Shown here piece after piece: positions 1 to 7,637 of a stretch of 64,000 nucleotides of DNA (its first letter is position 1; each line of letters opens with the position of its first letter). The DNA comes from Hymenobacter latericoloratus (GTDB lineage Bacteria > Bacteroidota > Bacteroidia > Cytophagales > Hymenobacteraceae), in the NCBI RefSeq assembly GCF_014199535.1, contig NZ_JACHNV010000001.1:62001-126000 (forward strand), written 5' to 3'. The notes below the pieces were generated by a model. It saw nothing but the letters and a program-made list of their open reading frames with translations, searched no databases and was not told where the DNA came from. The position numbers and the translations under genes are program-made.

Positions 1-1
1 A

Positions 2-433
2 ACCCAGAGCGTGCGCGACCGGGAAGCGGGTCGGCGCTACCCCTTTGCTATTGTGGACCGGCAGACGGGGCGCGTGGTGGGTAGCACCAGCTACGGCAAC
101 ATTGCTTTGGATGACTGCCGCCTGGAAATTGGCTGGACCTGGCTGGGCCGCGCCTACCAGCGCACCGGCCTGAACCGCGCCGCCAAGCACCTGCTGCTGA
201 AATACGCCTTCGGAGAGCTGCAGTGTGAGCGGGTGGAGCTGAAAACCGACGCCCGCAACTGGCAAAGCCGCGAGGCCATGCGCCGCATGGGGGCCACCGA
301 AGAAGGCATTCTGCGCAGCCACATGAAAACCCAGGGCGGCCTCCGCCGCGACTCGGTATATTTCAGCATCCTGAAGCCCGAGTGGGACCAGCTGCGCCAT
401 ACCGTTTTCCAGCAGTTCGACGCCCGTGGCTGA
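2..433 (+). CDS. GNAT family N-acetyltransferase (5' truncated by window edge)
   Basis: The frame is open from base 2, so the true start lies outside the window; the GTG at 11 is internal. The visible 143 residues resemble the RimJ/RimL branch of GNAT acetyltransferases, which transfer acetyl from acetyl-CoA to an amine. Family features are the GSTSYGNI strand, the EIGWTWLGRAYQRTGLN segment and the helix with NWQSREAMRRMGATEEG, which matches the usual N-S-AM-KLGF-EG pattern. The C-terminal RDSVYFSIL strand is also typical. The substrate cannot be told. The stop overlaps the GTG of the next gene, suggesting co-transcription. Confidence 0.8.
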   Translation, partial: TQSVRDREAGRRYPFAIVDRQTGRVVGSTSYGNIALDDCRLEIGWTWLGRAYQRTGLNRAAKHLLLKYAFGELQCERVELKTDARNWQSREAMRRMGATEEGILRSHMKTQGGLRRDSVYFSILKPEWDQLRHTVFQQFDARG

Positions 434-833
434 GCCCCAGGTTCCTACCCCCCGCCAGCCCTCAAGCCTGCTGCGCCGCCGGGCTGCTAGTTTCGGCTAC
501 GCGTTCCGGGGCGTGTGGGCGTCCTTGCGCACCGAGGTGCATCTGTGGTTTCATGCCGCCGCTACGGTAGTAGTGGTGGGGCTGGGGCTGTACTGCGGGT
601 TGGCGCGGTGGGAGTGGGTAGCGGTGGCCCTGGCTGTGGGGGCCGTGTGGTGCGCCGAGCTGGTGAATACCGCCATTGAAGCTGTCGTGAATCTGGTGTC
701 GCCGGAGTATCACCCGCTGGCGGGCCGGGCCAAGGATGTGGCGGCGGGCGCCGTGCTGGTAATGGCCTTGGCGGCGCTGGCCGTGGGGCTACTGATTTTT
801 GGGCCGCGCCTGTGGGCGGAGCTGGGCTGGTAG
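426..833 (+). CDS. dgkA: Diacylglycerol kinase family membrane protein
   Basis: 135 aa from a GTG that overlaps the previous stop. Three membrane segments can be read (about residues 43-60, 65-85 and 108-128). The helix CAELVNTAIEAVVNLVSP and the following AKDVAAGAVLV match the DgkA/undecaprenol kinase signature, E-x-x-NTAIE followed by K-D-x-AAGAVL. Such enzymes phosphorylate diacylglycerol or undecaprenol at the inner membrane and recycle lipid carriers. Length is normal for the family. The sequence does not decide between the two substrates, so the symbol is by family. Confidence 0.88.
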   Translation: MAEPQVPTPRQPSSLLRRRAASFGYAFRGVWASLRTEVHLWFHAAATVVVVGLGLYCGLARWEWVAVALAVGAVWCAELVNTAIEAVVNLVSPEYHPLAGRAKDVAAGAVLVMALAALAVGLLIFGPRLWAELGW

Positions 834-943
834 CACCAGAGAAAGCGGAACTACTGCGGCCTGCCTGCGTAACCAAGCTTTGTGTGCATATTTGCCGCCC
901 CTTTAGCCCTTCGGCGCGGGGAGAGTTTCAACCCTGCTCGCTT

Positions 944-1411
944 ATGCGTTCTTCCCTGCTTCTCGTCCCGGCCCTGACAATGCTGCTGCACCTGGCCGCC
1001 TGCCAGCGCAACGTGGCCGTGACCACTCCCACCGATGCGCCCCAGACGGGCATGGCCGGCAGCGTATCAACGCCGGCGCCTACCTCGGCTAATACCATTG
1101 AGCCTACCCCCCGGCCCGATGCTGTGTTTGATGCCGCCCGGCGCCCCAAGTGGCTGGCCGACCGGATTCAGCAGCACCTCAACAACGAGAAGCAGAATCC
1201 GCCCATCCACATCTACAGCTACCAGTACGATGGGGCCACGGTGTACTACGAAAGCAGCCCCTGCTGCGACCAGTTCACGAACCTCTACGCTGCCGATGGC
1301 AAGCTGCTCTGCCACCCCGACGGCGGCCTGACCGGCCGCGGCGACGGCAACTGCCCGGACTTCACCAAAACCCGGACCGACGAAAAGCTGGTTTGGCAAG
1401 ACCCTCGCTAA
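944..1411 (+). CDS. Cysteine-rich lipoprotein (DUF6970-like)
   Basis: 155 aa from the ATG at 944; upstream in-frame starts would place the signal peptide internally. A lipoprotein signal ends with LAAC at Cys20. A low-complexity Thr/Pro/Ala linker follows to about residue 60, then a small domain with HIYSYQYDGATVYY, SSPCCDQF, LLCHPDGG and GNCPDF. The four conserved cysteines and the GG-TG-GDG-CPDF pattern recall the DUF6970 family of Bacteroidota lipoproteins (from memory). Function unknown; probably exposed in the periplasm or at the outer membrane. Confidence 0.75.
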   Translation: MRSSLLLVPALTMLLHLAACQRNVAVTTPTDAPQTGMAGSVSTPAPTSANTIEPTPRPDAVFDAARRPKWLADRIQQHLNNEKQNPPIHIYSYQYDGATVYYESSPCCDQFTNLYAADGKLLCHPDGGLTGRGDGNCPDFTKTRTDEKLVWQDPR

Positions 1412-1420
1412 AAGGAAAGC

Positions 1421-1478
1421 GGTAATGAAGTGACAGGGCATCATACTTCATTACCCCTCACTTCATTACCCCATTACC
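1421..1478. repeat. Intergenic inverted repeat built on GGTAATGAAGTGA
   Basis: GGTAATGAAGTGA at 1421-1433 is the exact reverse complement of TCACTTCATTACC at 1458-1470. A second partial copy, ACTTCATTACCCC, lies at 1445-1457. The element fills most of the gap between the lipoprotein and the DinB gene. It resembles in build the word-repeat elements near 33.0 kb and 42.5 kb, although the words differ. Without a T run it is not a standard terminator. Confidence 0.7.
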
Positions 1479-1491
1479 TTCTTTCTTCCCC

Positions 1492-1995
1492 ATGATTAAC
1501 ACCATTGAAAAGCTGGGCGCCTACACCGTGTGGGCCAACCAAACCCTGCTGCAGCACCTCGACGGCCTAGTGGCCCAGGGCGCTACCCTTCCGGCCGGAG
1601 CCCTGCGCCTGTTCAGCCACGTACTCAATGCCCAAGCCATCTGGCTGGGCCGCATGACCAACACGCCCAGCCCCGTGAAAGTGTGGCAGGAGCACGACTT
1701 AGCTACCCTGCACCACTGGCACGAGCAGACCTCGGAGCGGTTCTATCAGTATGGTATTCAGGCCGATGAGGCCGAGATGCAGCGCCTGATTACCTACACC
1801 AACTCTATTGGGGAGGGCTATACCAGCCAGATTTCCGACATTCTGACCCACGTGCCGGTGCACGGCAACTACCACCGCGCCCAGGTAGCCAAGGAGCTGC
1901 GCGCGGCCGGCCTGGAGCCCATCAACACCGACTTTATCACCTATTGCCGCGAGCTGTCGGCCAAGGCCGAGGCCGCCGACGTGCCCAGCCTGTAA
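1492..1995 (+). CDS. DinB family protein (putative metal-dependent hydrolase fold)
   Basis: 167 aa, the usual size for DinB/YfiT-type four-helix-bundle proteins. The N-terminal helix YTVWANQTLLQHL, the segment LFSHVLNAQAIWLGRM with His43, and the motif HVPVHGNYHRAQVA with His124 and His128 give the typical metal-binding triad (H, then HxxxH). The family binds Ni, Zn or Fe, and some members act as thiol-dependent transferases; the role of this one cannot be fixed. It has its own terminator just downstream. Confidence 0.85.
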   Translation: MINTIEKLGAYTVWANQTLLQHLDGLVAQGATLPAGALRLFSHVLNAQAIWLGRMTNTPSPVKVWQEHDLATLHHWHEQTSERFYQYGIQADEAEMQRLITYTNSIGEGYTSQISDILTHVPVHGNYHRAQVAKELRAAGLEPINTDFITYCRELSAKAEAADVPSL

Positions 1996-2017
1996 CTTCG
2001 GGGGGCGTTGCTGGGTA

Positions 2018-2062
2018 AACCCTGCCGGATGGTGGCCCACCACCATCCGGCAGGGTTTTTCG
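2018..2062 (+). terminator. Rho-independent terminator after the DinB gene
   Basis: AAACCCTGCCGGATGGTGG and its complement CCACCATCCGGCAGGGTTT form a stem of about 19 bp with a two-base centre, followed by a short T run (2056-2060). Confidence 0.85.
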
Positions 2063-2111
2063 TTGATATACCCATTCGCCCTCTTCTCCCTCATCAGCTA
2101 CTATTTTCGCT

Positions 2112-2735
2112 ATGACAACCTCTGCCCCCCAGCCTGCCGTGCTGAGCCAGGAGCGCCTGAACGGCGCCTACTCCTATGCCGCCTACCGCCGCCTCATTGA
2201 TGAGCTGCTGGCCCAGGGCAAAACCACCGGCCCCAACCAGTCGGATATGCTTACCAACTATACCCGCCTGAATGTGCAGCGCATGGAGCGCCTCGATAAA
2301 AAGGCGGAGCTGCTGCCCGAGCTGCGGGAGGCGCTGGGCAAGTTGCAGCAGCAGTACGTGTGGGTTATTATTACGGAAGGCTGGTGCGGCGACGCGGCCC
2401 AGATTGTGCCCGTGCTCGAAAAAATAGCCCAGGCCAGCCACGGCCGTATTACCACCCACTACCTGCTGCGCGACGAAAACCCGGACCTGATGGACCGGTA
2501 TCTGACCAATGGCGGGCGCTCTATTCCTAAGCTGATTATGCTGTACGCCGATACCCTCACGGAAGCTACTCAGTGGGGCCCCCGCCCGGCAACGGCCCAG
2601 GATCTGTTTCTGGAAATGAAGGCAGCCGGCGCCACCCACGAGGAGTTTGCCGAGCGGCTGCACGGCTGGTACGCCCAGGACAAAACCCGCCATACCCAGC
2701 AGGAGCTACTGCACCTGCTCTCCAGCATGGCGTAG
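2112..2735 (+). CDS. Thioredoxin family protein
   Basis: 207 aa. The N-terminal 80 residues are helical and charged. The thioredoxin-like part starts at about residue 82 with YVWVIITEGWCGDAAQIVPV, and the expected cis-proline appears at Pro139 in RSIPKLIML. The active site reads W91-C92-G-D-A, so the second Cys of the classical CxxC is replaced by Ala. A one-cysteine site fits a monothiol or bacillithiol-type role more than a disulfide reductase. There is no signal peptide, so it is likely cytoplasmic. A very strong terminator follows. Confidence 0.82.
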   Translation: MTTSAPQPAVLSQERLNGAYSYAAYRRLIDELLAQGKTTGPNQSDMLTNYTRLNVQRMERLDKKAELLPELREALGKLQQQYVWVIITEGWCGDAAQIVPVLEKIAQASHGRITTHYLLRDENPDLMDRYLTNGGRSIPKLIMLYADTLTEATQWGPRPATAQDLFLEMKAAGATHEEFAERLHGWYAQDKTRHTQQELLHLLSSMA

Positions 2736-2760
2736 ACTGGTCCGGCTCCGTTGCGCATCT

Positions 2761-2820
2761 ACCCAGCGCCTGTTAAATTTTACTTGCAGGTAAAATTTAA
2801 CAGGCGCTGGGTGATTTTTT
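2761..2820 (+). terminator. Strong terminator with 22-bp perfect stem
   Basis: The arms 2761-2782 and 2791-2812 are perfect reverse complements around the loop CTTGCAGG, followed by GATTTTTT. It closes the thioredoxin gene and marks the edge of an AT-rich intergenic stretch. Confidence 0.9.
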
Positions 2821-3035
2821 AGTAGAATATGTATTCATTGTAAAATACAATAGTAGGTGTAGTACCAGGTGTGATAAAAAGAGACTTTTCCCCATGTAGG
2901 AAAAACAGAGAGTATTTGTAGATTCATATTGGGAGGTTGTTCTATAGAATGGAAATTTGGTCGATTACTACCAAATAACCATCAATAGTAGTTGTTTGCA
3001 TTCGTGTGGCTTGGCTGTTGTGAAAGTTGGTCTAA

Positions 3036-3067
3036 TTGAAAAAGTTATATAATCTGCAATAAATTTG
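3036..3067 (+). promoter_or_regulatory. Bacteroidota-type promoter for the large surface protein
   Basis: The 397-base gap between 2735 and 3133 is markedly AT-rich. Near its end TTG (3036-3038) and TAAATTTG (3060-3067), 21 bases apart, match the -33 TTG / -7 TAnnTTTG promoter of this phylum. The predicted mRNA leader is about 60 bases. No other gene or RNA could be seen in the gap. Confidence 0.55.
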
Positions 3068-3132
3068 TGAATTGGTTTGCTGAAGCAAGCAAGCTAAACG
3101 AAGGGCAGGTTCTTTTCTTTTTACAACTTTCT

Positions 3133-6100
3133 ATGAAAACACATTTCCGCAGTGTACCCCGGAGAGCCGCGTTGAGTAAACGGCGTTGGGGCCGGGTTGG
3201 GGGCATGGTTAGTGTGCTGGTAGCCCTGCCCGGACTTGCCTGGGCCGTGGCGCCGGTAACCCGCAACGATGCCGTAATACTTCTGAACACGGCCACCTCA
3301 GCCACCATCAGTGTGCTGGACAATGATGCGCGGGGCGGCCTGGGCCTGGGCAGTGATGCCATTGATCCAACCACCGTAACCCTAGTGAGTGCTTCCGGCG
3401 CTACCAGCACCACCAACATGGCCGGCAGCAACGGCGGTACCTTCTCGGTGAACCCTACGACGGGCGTGGTGTCGTTTGCCCTGCCGGTTAATCCTCAGCC
3501 GGGCAGTCGGTTCCAAACTACCGTGCGGTACACGGTAAAGAGCGTAGGTGGTTTTCTGAATGGCGTAGCCACCTCGGAGCCCGCCACCATCACCGTGACG
3601 GTCAGCATTCCGCCCGTGGCAGCCAACATCCGGACGGGGGCCATGCTGAGCAGCGCTGCGGCCACAGCCATTACCAGCCTCGCGGCCACTGCGGCACCTA
3701 ACACCACGGTTACCAGCTTCAGCCTGAAAACCCTGCCCCAGGGTGGTACCCTGCTCCTGAATACTACCCCCGTTACGGCGGCCCGCCTCTTCAGCACCGA
3801 AGAAGCCAAACAGCTATACTTCGATCCGGCGGGCAATACGTCCGGAGAGTTTACTTTCACCTACACCGGCATCAACAACGATGGTCTGGAGTCGGACCCG
3901 GCTACCTACACCCTCCCGGTGGCCAACACCCCACCCGTGGCCGTCAACGACCCTACGGTAGTGGTGGCCCGCAACACCATTGCCACTATTGCCGTGCTCG
4001 ACAACGACTCGGACGCGGACGGCCGGCTGGCCCCGACCACCGTGGACCTGAACCCCGAGCAGGCCGGCATACAGGCAGAGCGGACCGTAGCCAGCCAGGG
4101 GAAATTCACGGTATCGGCTCAGGGCATTGTTTCCTTTACCCCTTTGCTGAATTTTGGCGGCACCAGCACCATTACCTACACCGTGCAGGACGATAAAGGT
4201 CTGACTTCGAACCCGGCCGCCATTCGCGTTATAGTGAACAGCGTTACCTCGGCCTTCGATGACAGCAACGAGGTAGAGAAGAACACCACCGCTTCGGGCA
4301 ACGTGATTCTGAACGATACCGATCCGCAGAACACGGGCTTTACCGTGAGCCTAATTGCTACTGCCAAGCATGGTAGCTTGGCCCTGAACCCCGACGGCTC
4401 TTACACGTACACCCCGCAAACGGGCTTTCTGGGCGAGGATAGCTTTGTGTATCAGGCCTGCGACCGGACCGCTACGCCCCAGTGCGCTACCGCTACGGTG
4501 CACCTGAACGTGTACGACCCGGCCGTGCAGTGCATTGCGGCCACCGGCCCGAACCAGCTGGTAAACCCGGGCTTTGCCAGTGGCAACGTGGGCTTCAATA
4601 CCAACTACGAGTACCAGCCCGACGACCCGCTGCGGGCCAACGAGCTGACGCCGGAAAACACCTACGCCATCGGGCCCGATGCCAGCAAGTACCACGGCAA
4701 CTTCCGGGGCAACGGCACCGGCGGAGCCGCCGACAACTTCCTGATGATCAACGCCACTTCGGCCATCCGGACGCTGTACAGCCAGACGTTTAAGGTGCAG
4801 CCCAACCGCTACTACACCTTCTCGGCGCACTTTAACAACCTGATTCCGACGACCATGAACATTGCCGACCCGATTGTGGGCTTTGTTATCAATGGGGCCT
4901 CCACTTCCGGCACGCTAACGGTGCCGGAGTCGCCGGACCAGTGGGTGAAATACTCCGACGTGTGGTACTCGGGCAACAATACTACCGCTACCTTCGAAAT
5001 CCGCAACCTGACCCTGGATCTGGCCGGCAACGATATCGGGATTGATGATCTGTACTTCGGTACGTGCAACGCCGTGCCGGTCGCCAATAACACGGCCACC
5101 CGGCCGCTGCCCAGCACGGCCCCAGCCACGGCCATAACGCCCCTGGAGGCCACCGACCCCGATGGTACCATTATTTCCTACACCATTACCTCCCTACCCC
5201 AGTCCGGCGCCGGCATACTCTACGTGAATGGCCTGCCGGCTACGCTCAACCAGGTAGTGCTGCCCGCCGAAAACAGCCAGCTGTCTTTTGACCCGAGCGG
5301 CACCCAGAACGGCAACATCACCTTTACGTTCCTGGCAACGGATAATACGGGCTCTACCAGCAACACGGCTACCTACACCATACCGGTGGGCCAAACGGCT
5401 CCCCTGGCCGACAACGTCCTGATGGCCCCGGCCATTCCGAACACGGCCGCGGCTACCATCCTGAAGCCCCTGGTTGCCACCGACGGCGACGGCACGATTG
5501 TAAAATATGTGATTACCAGCCTGCCCAATGCCCAGGCCGGTACCCTGCTGCTTGGCAACCAGGCAGTTGCGGCCGTGCCGCAGGAAGTGCAGCCCAGCCA
5601 GCTCGGCCAGCTTGCCTACGACCCCTCCGGTACCTACGCCGGCACAGTGGCCTTCAGCTACTATGCCGTTGATAACCAGGGTAACCTCTCGAATACGGCC
5701 ATCTATACCATTCCCATTGGCAACCAGATGCCGGTAGCCCAGAACAAGAACGCACCGGCTCTGCGCAATACCAGCGGCGCTACGCCGCTCAGCGCCCTGG
5801 AATCGACGGATGCCGATGGCTGGATTGCCTCCTATACCATTGCGGCCCTGCCCGCGAAAGGCACCCTCACGCTGAACGGGGTGCAGGTATCGGCCGGACA
5901 AACCATCCGGCCCGAGCAAGCCAGCGAGCTGTCGTACGCACCGCCTCAGGCAGAAACGGGCCAATACTCCTTCTCGTACTACGCTACCGATAACCTGGGT
6001 GGTCCCTCCAATATGGCTACTTACGCGGTGCCCGTATCGGGTCCGCTGCCGGTGAAGCTGGTTGGCTTTACGGCCAAGGCCGTGGGGAATACTGCCCGCC

Positions 6101-6603
6101 TTGCCTGGAGCACTTCCGCGGAGCTGCACAACGACCGGTTTGAGGTAGAGCGCAGCACCGACGGGCAGCAGTTCCGGCGCATCGGGCAGGTACGGGGCCA
6201 GGGCACCACGGCCACCGGCGCCACCTACCAGTTCACCGATACCGCCGTGCCCGCCCCGGATGCCGCCGGCCTGGTGTACTACCGCCTGAAGCAGGTGGAT
6301 ATCAGCGGTGAATCAGACTACAGCCAGGTGCGTACGATATCTTTCCCGCGCCCGGAGGTGCCGGCTGCCCTGGTGGTGGCCCCAAACCCCTTCCGCGACC
6401 ATGTCAGCCTGAGCCTGTCTGCCCTGCCGGCCGGCACCTACCAGGTAACCGTCGTTGATGGTACTGGTCGGGTGTTGTACCAGGGGGCGCTGGGTGGCGG
6501 CCAGGTGCAGCGCCTGGAAGCGCGGAACTGGCCCGCCGGCTTGTACACCGTGCTGGTACGCGGCAACAATGCCCAGTTCAGCCAGCGCATCGTGAAAGAA
6601 TAA
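3133..6603 (+). CDS. Large multidomain secreted protein with T9SS sorting domain
   Basis: 1156 aa from the ATG at 3133. A long signal peptide with Arg-rich n-region ends near GLAWA (about residue 38). Next come cadherin/VCBS-type Ig domains recognised by SVLDNDARG, AVLDNDSDADG and NPDGSYTYTPQTGFLGEDSF. At about residues 465-655 sits a jelly-roll-like module (LVNPGFASGNVGFNTNY ... IGIDDLYFGTC), probably ligand binding. A module of about 100 aa (FDPSG ... TYTIPVG) occurs once before and three times after it. An FN3-like domain (AWSTSAELHNDRFEVERS) precedes a C-terminal T9SS type A sorting domain, with APNPFRDHVSLS and PAGLYTVLVRG. It is likely exported and anchored on the cell surface as an adhesin. 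The exact ligand is unknown. Confidence 0.85.
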   Translation: MKTHFRSVPRRAALSKRRWGRVGGMVSVLVALPGLAWAVAPVTRNDAVILLNTATSATISVLDNDARGGLGLGSDAIDPTTVTLVSASGATSTTNMAGSNGGTFSVNPTTGVVSFALPVNPQPGSRFQTTVRYTVKSVGGFLNGVATSEPATITVTVSIPPVAANIRTGAMLSSAAATAITSLAATAAPNTTVTSFSLKTLPQGGTLLLNTTPVTAARLFSTEEAKQLYFDPAGNTSGEFTFTYTGINNDGLESDPATYTLPVANTPPVAVNDPTVVVARNTIATIAVLDNDSDADGRLAPTTVDLNPEQAGIQAERTVASQGKFTVSAQGIVSFTPLLNFGGTSTITYTVQDDKGLTSNPAAIRVIVNSVTSAFDDSNEVEKNTTASGNVILNDTDPQNTGFTVSLIATAKHGSLALNPDGSYTYTPQTGFLGEDSFVYQACDRTATPQCATATVHLNVYDPAVQCIAATGPNQLVNPGFASGNVGFNTNYEYQPDDPLRANELTPENTYAIGPDASKYHGNFRGNGTGGAADNFLMINATSAIRTLYSQTFKVQPNRYYTFSAHFNNLIPTTMNIADPIVGFVINGASTSGTLTVPESPDQWVKYSDVWYSGNNTTATFEIRNLTLDLAGNDIGIDDLYFGTCNAVPVANNTATRPLPSTAPATAITPLEATDPDGTIISYTITSLPQSGAGILYVNGLPATLNQVVLPAENSQLSFDPSGTQNGNITFTFLATDNTGSTSNTATYTIPVGQTAPLADNVLMAPAIPNTAAATILKPLVATDGDGTIVKYVITSLPNAQAGTLLLGNQAVAAVPQEVQPSQLGQLAYDPSGTYAGTVAFSYYAVDNQGNLSNTAIYTIPIGNQMPVAQNKNAPALRNTSGATPLSALESTDADGWIASYTIAALPAKGTLTLNGVQVSAGQTIRPEQASELSYAPPQAETGQYSFSYYATDNLGGPSNMATYAVPVSGPLPVKLVGFTAKAVGNTARLAWSTSAELHNDRFEVERSTDGQQFRRIGQVRGQGTTATGATYQFTDTAVPAPDAAGLVYYRLKQVDISGESDYSQVRTISFPRPEVPAALVVAPNPFRDHVSLSLSALPAGTYQVTVVDGTGRVLYQGALGGGQVQRLEARNWPAGLYTVLVRGNNAQFSQRIVKE

Positions 6604-6621
6604 GTGGCGCTTATTGCCTAT

Positions 6622-6658
6622 CAAAAAAAGCCCTGGCTGCACAGCCAGGGCTTTTTTA
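6622..6658. terminator. Bidirectional terminator
   Basis: AAAAAAGCCCTGGCTG and CAGCCAGGGCTTTTTT pair perfectly around a two-base centre. With an A run on one side and a T run on the other it serves both the surface protein (+) and the DUF4382 gene (-). Confidence 0.9.
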
Positions 6659-6674
6659 GTAGCAGTAGGGGTAG

Positions 6675-7520
6675 TTAATTCAGGGAAGTAGCGCCAAGCT
6701 CCGTTACCTGGTTATTGGTGACGGTAATGCCCGTACGCACCGCCAGCTTGTAAGCCGGCTGTCCGCTAGGGGCCGTAGTGCTGGGGTAGATGCGCACCTG
6801 GTAGGTGCCCGCCGGAAGACCGCTGAACTGGTAACCCCCCCCGGCATCGGCGGCCGTGCTGAACGTATCGGGCACGGTTACCGCGGAGCGAATGGCCAGC
6901 ACCTGGGGTAGGGCCGCGGCGGGCGTAACCGTGCCGCGCAGGCCGCCGGCCAGCTCCTGGGTTACTACCCTGATTACGGGCTTGAGCAGATACCGCTCCT
7001 TCTTATCATTGCCGGCTTTCCAGTTGCCGCGCTCCACAATGGACTTGGCCACATCAAAGTCGAGCAGCAGCTGAAACGTTTCCCGCTCCCGCAGCGTGGT
7101 GTTGTCCAGTTTCAGCTTTACGCCCGAGGTCTGACCGCTGGGCGTTTTCAGATCGTAGCGCTGCCCGTCGCGCCCTATTACGTAGCTGTCGGGGCCCAGC
7201 AGCAGCCGAATTTCCTTTAGGTCGCCGGGCTCGAAATCGGTGCTCACCAGCAGGGCCGATTTGCCGTTCACGTAGTCCAGCACATTAATGGTCTGGGCCT
7301 GGAAGGGGAGCAGCTGCCAGCCGTCGGGGGTGGTTTCCTCTTTCAGGTGCACCTCAATCTGGCGCACGTCCAGCACCACGTTGCGGAAGTCGCCGGGGGC
7401 GTCCATCAGGCGTATTTCCAGCTTCGCGGCGTCGGTGGAGCTGTCGTTGTCTTGGCCGCAGCTAGCCAGCGCCAGCGGGGTGGCCAGCAGAGCCAAGGGA
7501 AGTAACCGGGTAAGCATCAT
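6675..7520 (-). CDS. DUF4382 domain lipoprotein with C-terminal Ig-like domain
   Basis: 281 aa. The signal peptide ends with LASC (Cys21), a lipobox. Residues of about 33-185 match DUF4382: KLEIRLMDAPGDFRNVVLDV at the start, then INVLDYVNGKSALLV and LLDFDVAKSIVERGN. Residues of about 190-281 form a carboxypeptidase-regulatory-like beta domain (GGYQFSGLPAGTYQVRIYPS). These outer-surface lipoproteins are common in Bacteroidota and their function is not known. It faces the surface-protein gene across a shared terminator. Confidence 0.87.
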   Translation of the reverse strand: MMLTRLLPLALLATPLALASCGQDNDSSTDAAKLEIRLMDAPGDFRNVVLDVRQIEVHLKEETTPDGWQLLPFQAQTINVLDYVNGKSALLVSTDFEPGDLKEIRLLLGPDSYVIGRDGQRYDLKTPSGQTSGVKLKLDNTTLRERETFQLLLDFDVAKSIVERGNWKAGNDKKERYLLKPVIRVVTQELAGGLRGTVTPAAALPQVLAIRSAVTVPDTFSTAADAGGGYQFSGLPAGTYQVRIYPSTTAPSGQPAYKLAVRTGITVTNNQVTELGATSLN

Positions 7521-7637
7521 GCGTGTGGGGTTGTGGGAAAAATAAAAACAGGGCCGTCAGCTTCCGTGTAGGAAGCCGGCGGCCCCGTTCGAGCAAGAAG
7601 TCAGCCAACTTTTACCGGGAGCGAAGCCAACGAAGTG

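Noticed and set aside
5194..6129. 311-codon minus-strand open frame
   Set aside because: Shadow of the surface protein gene; no recognisable features.
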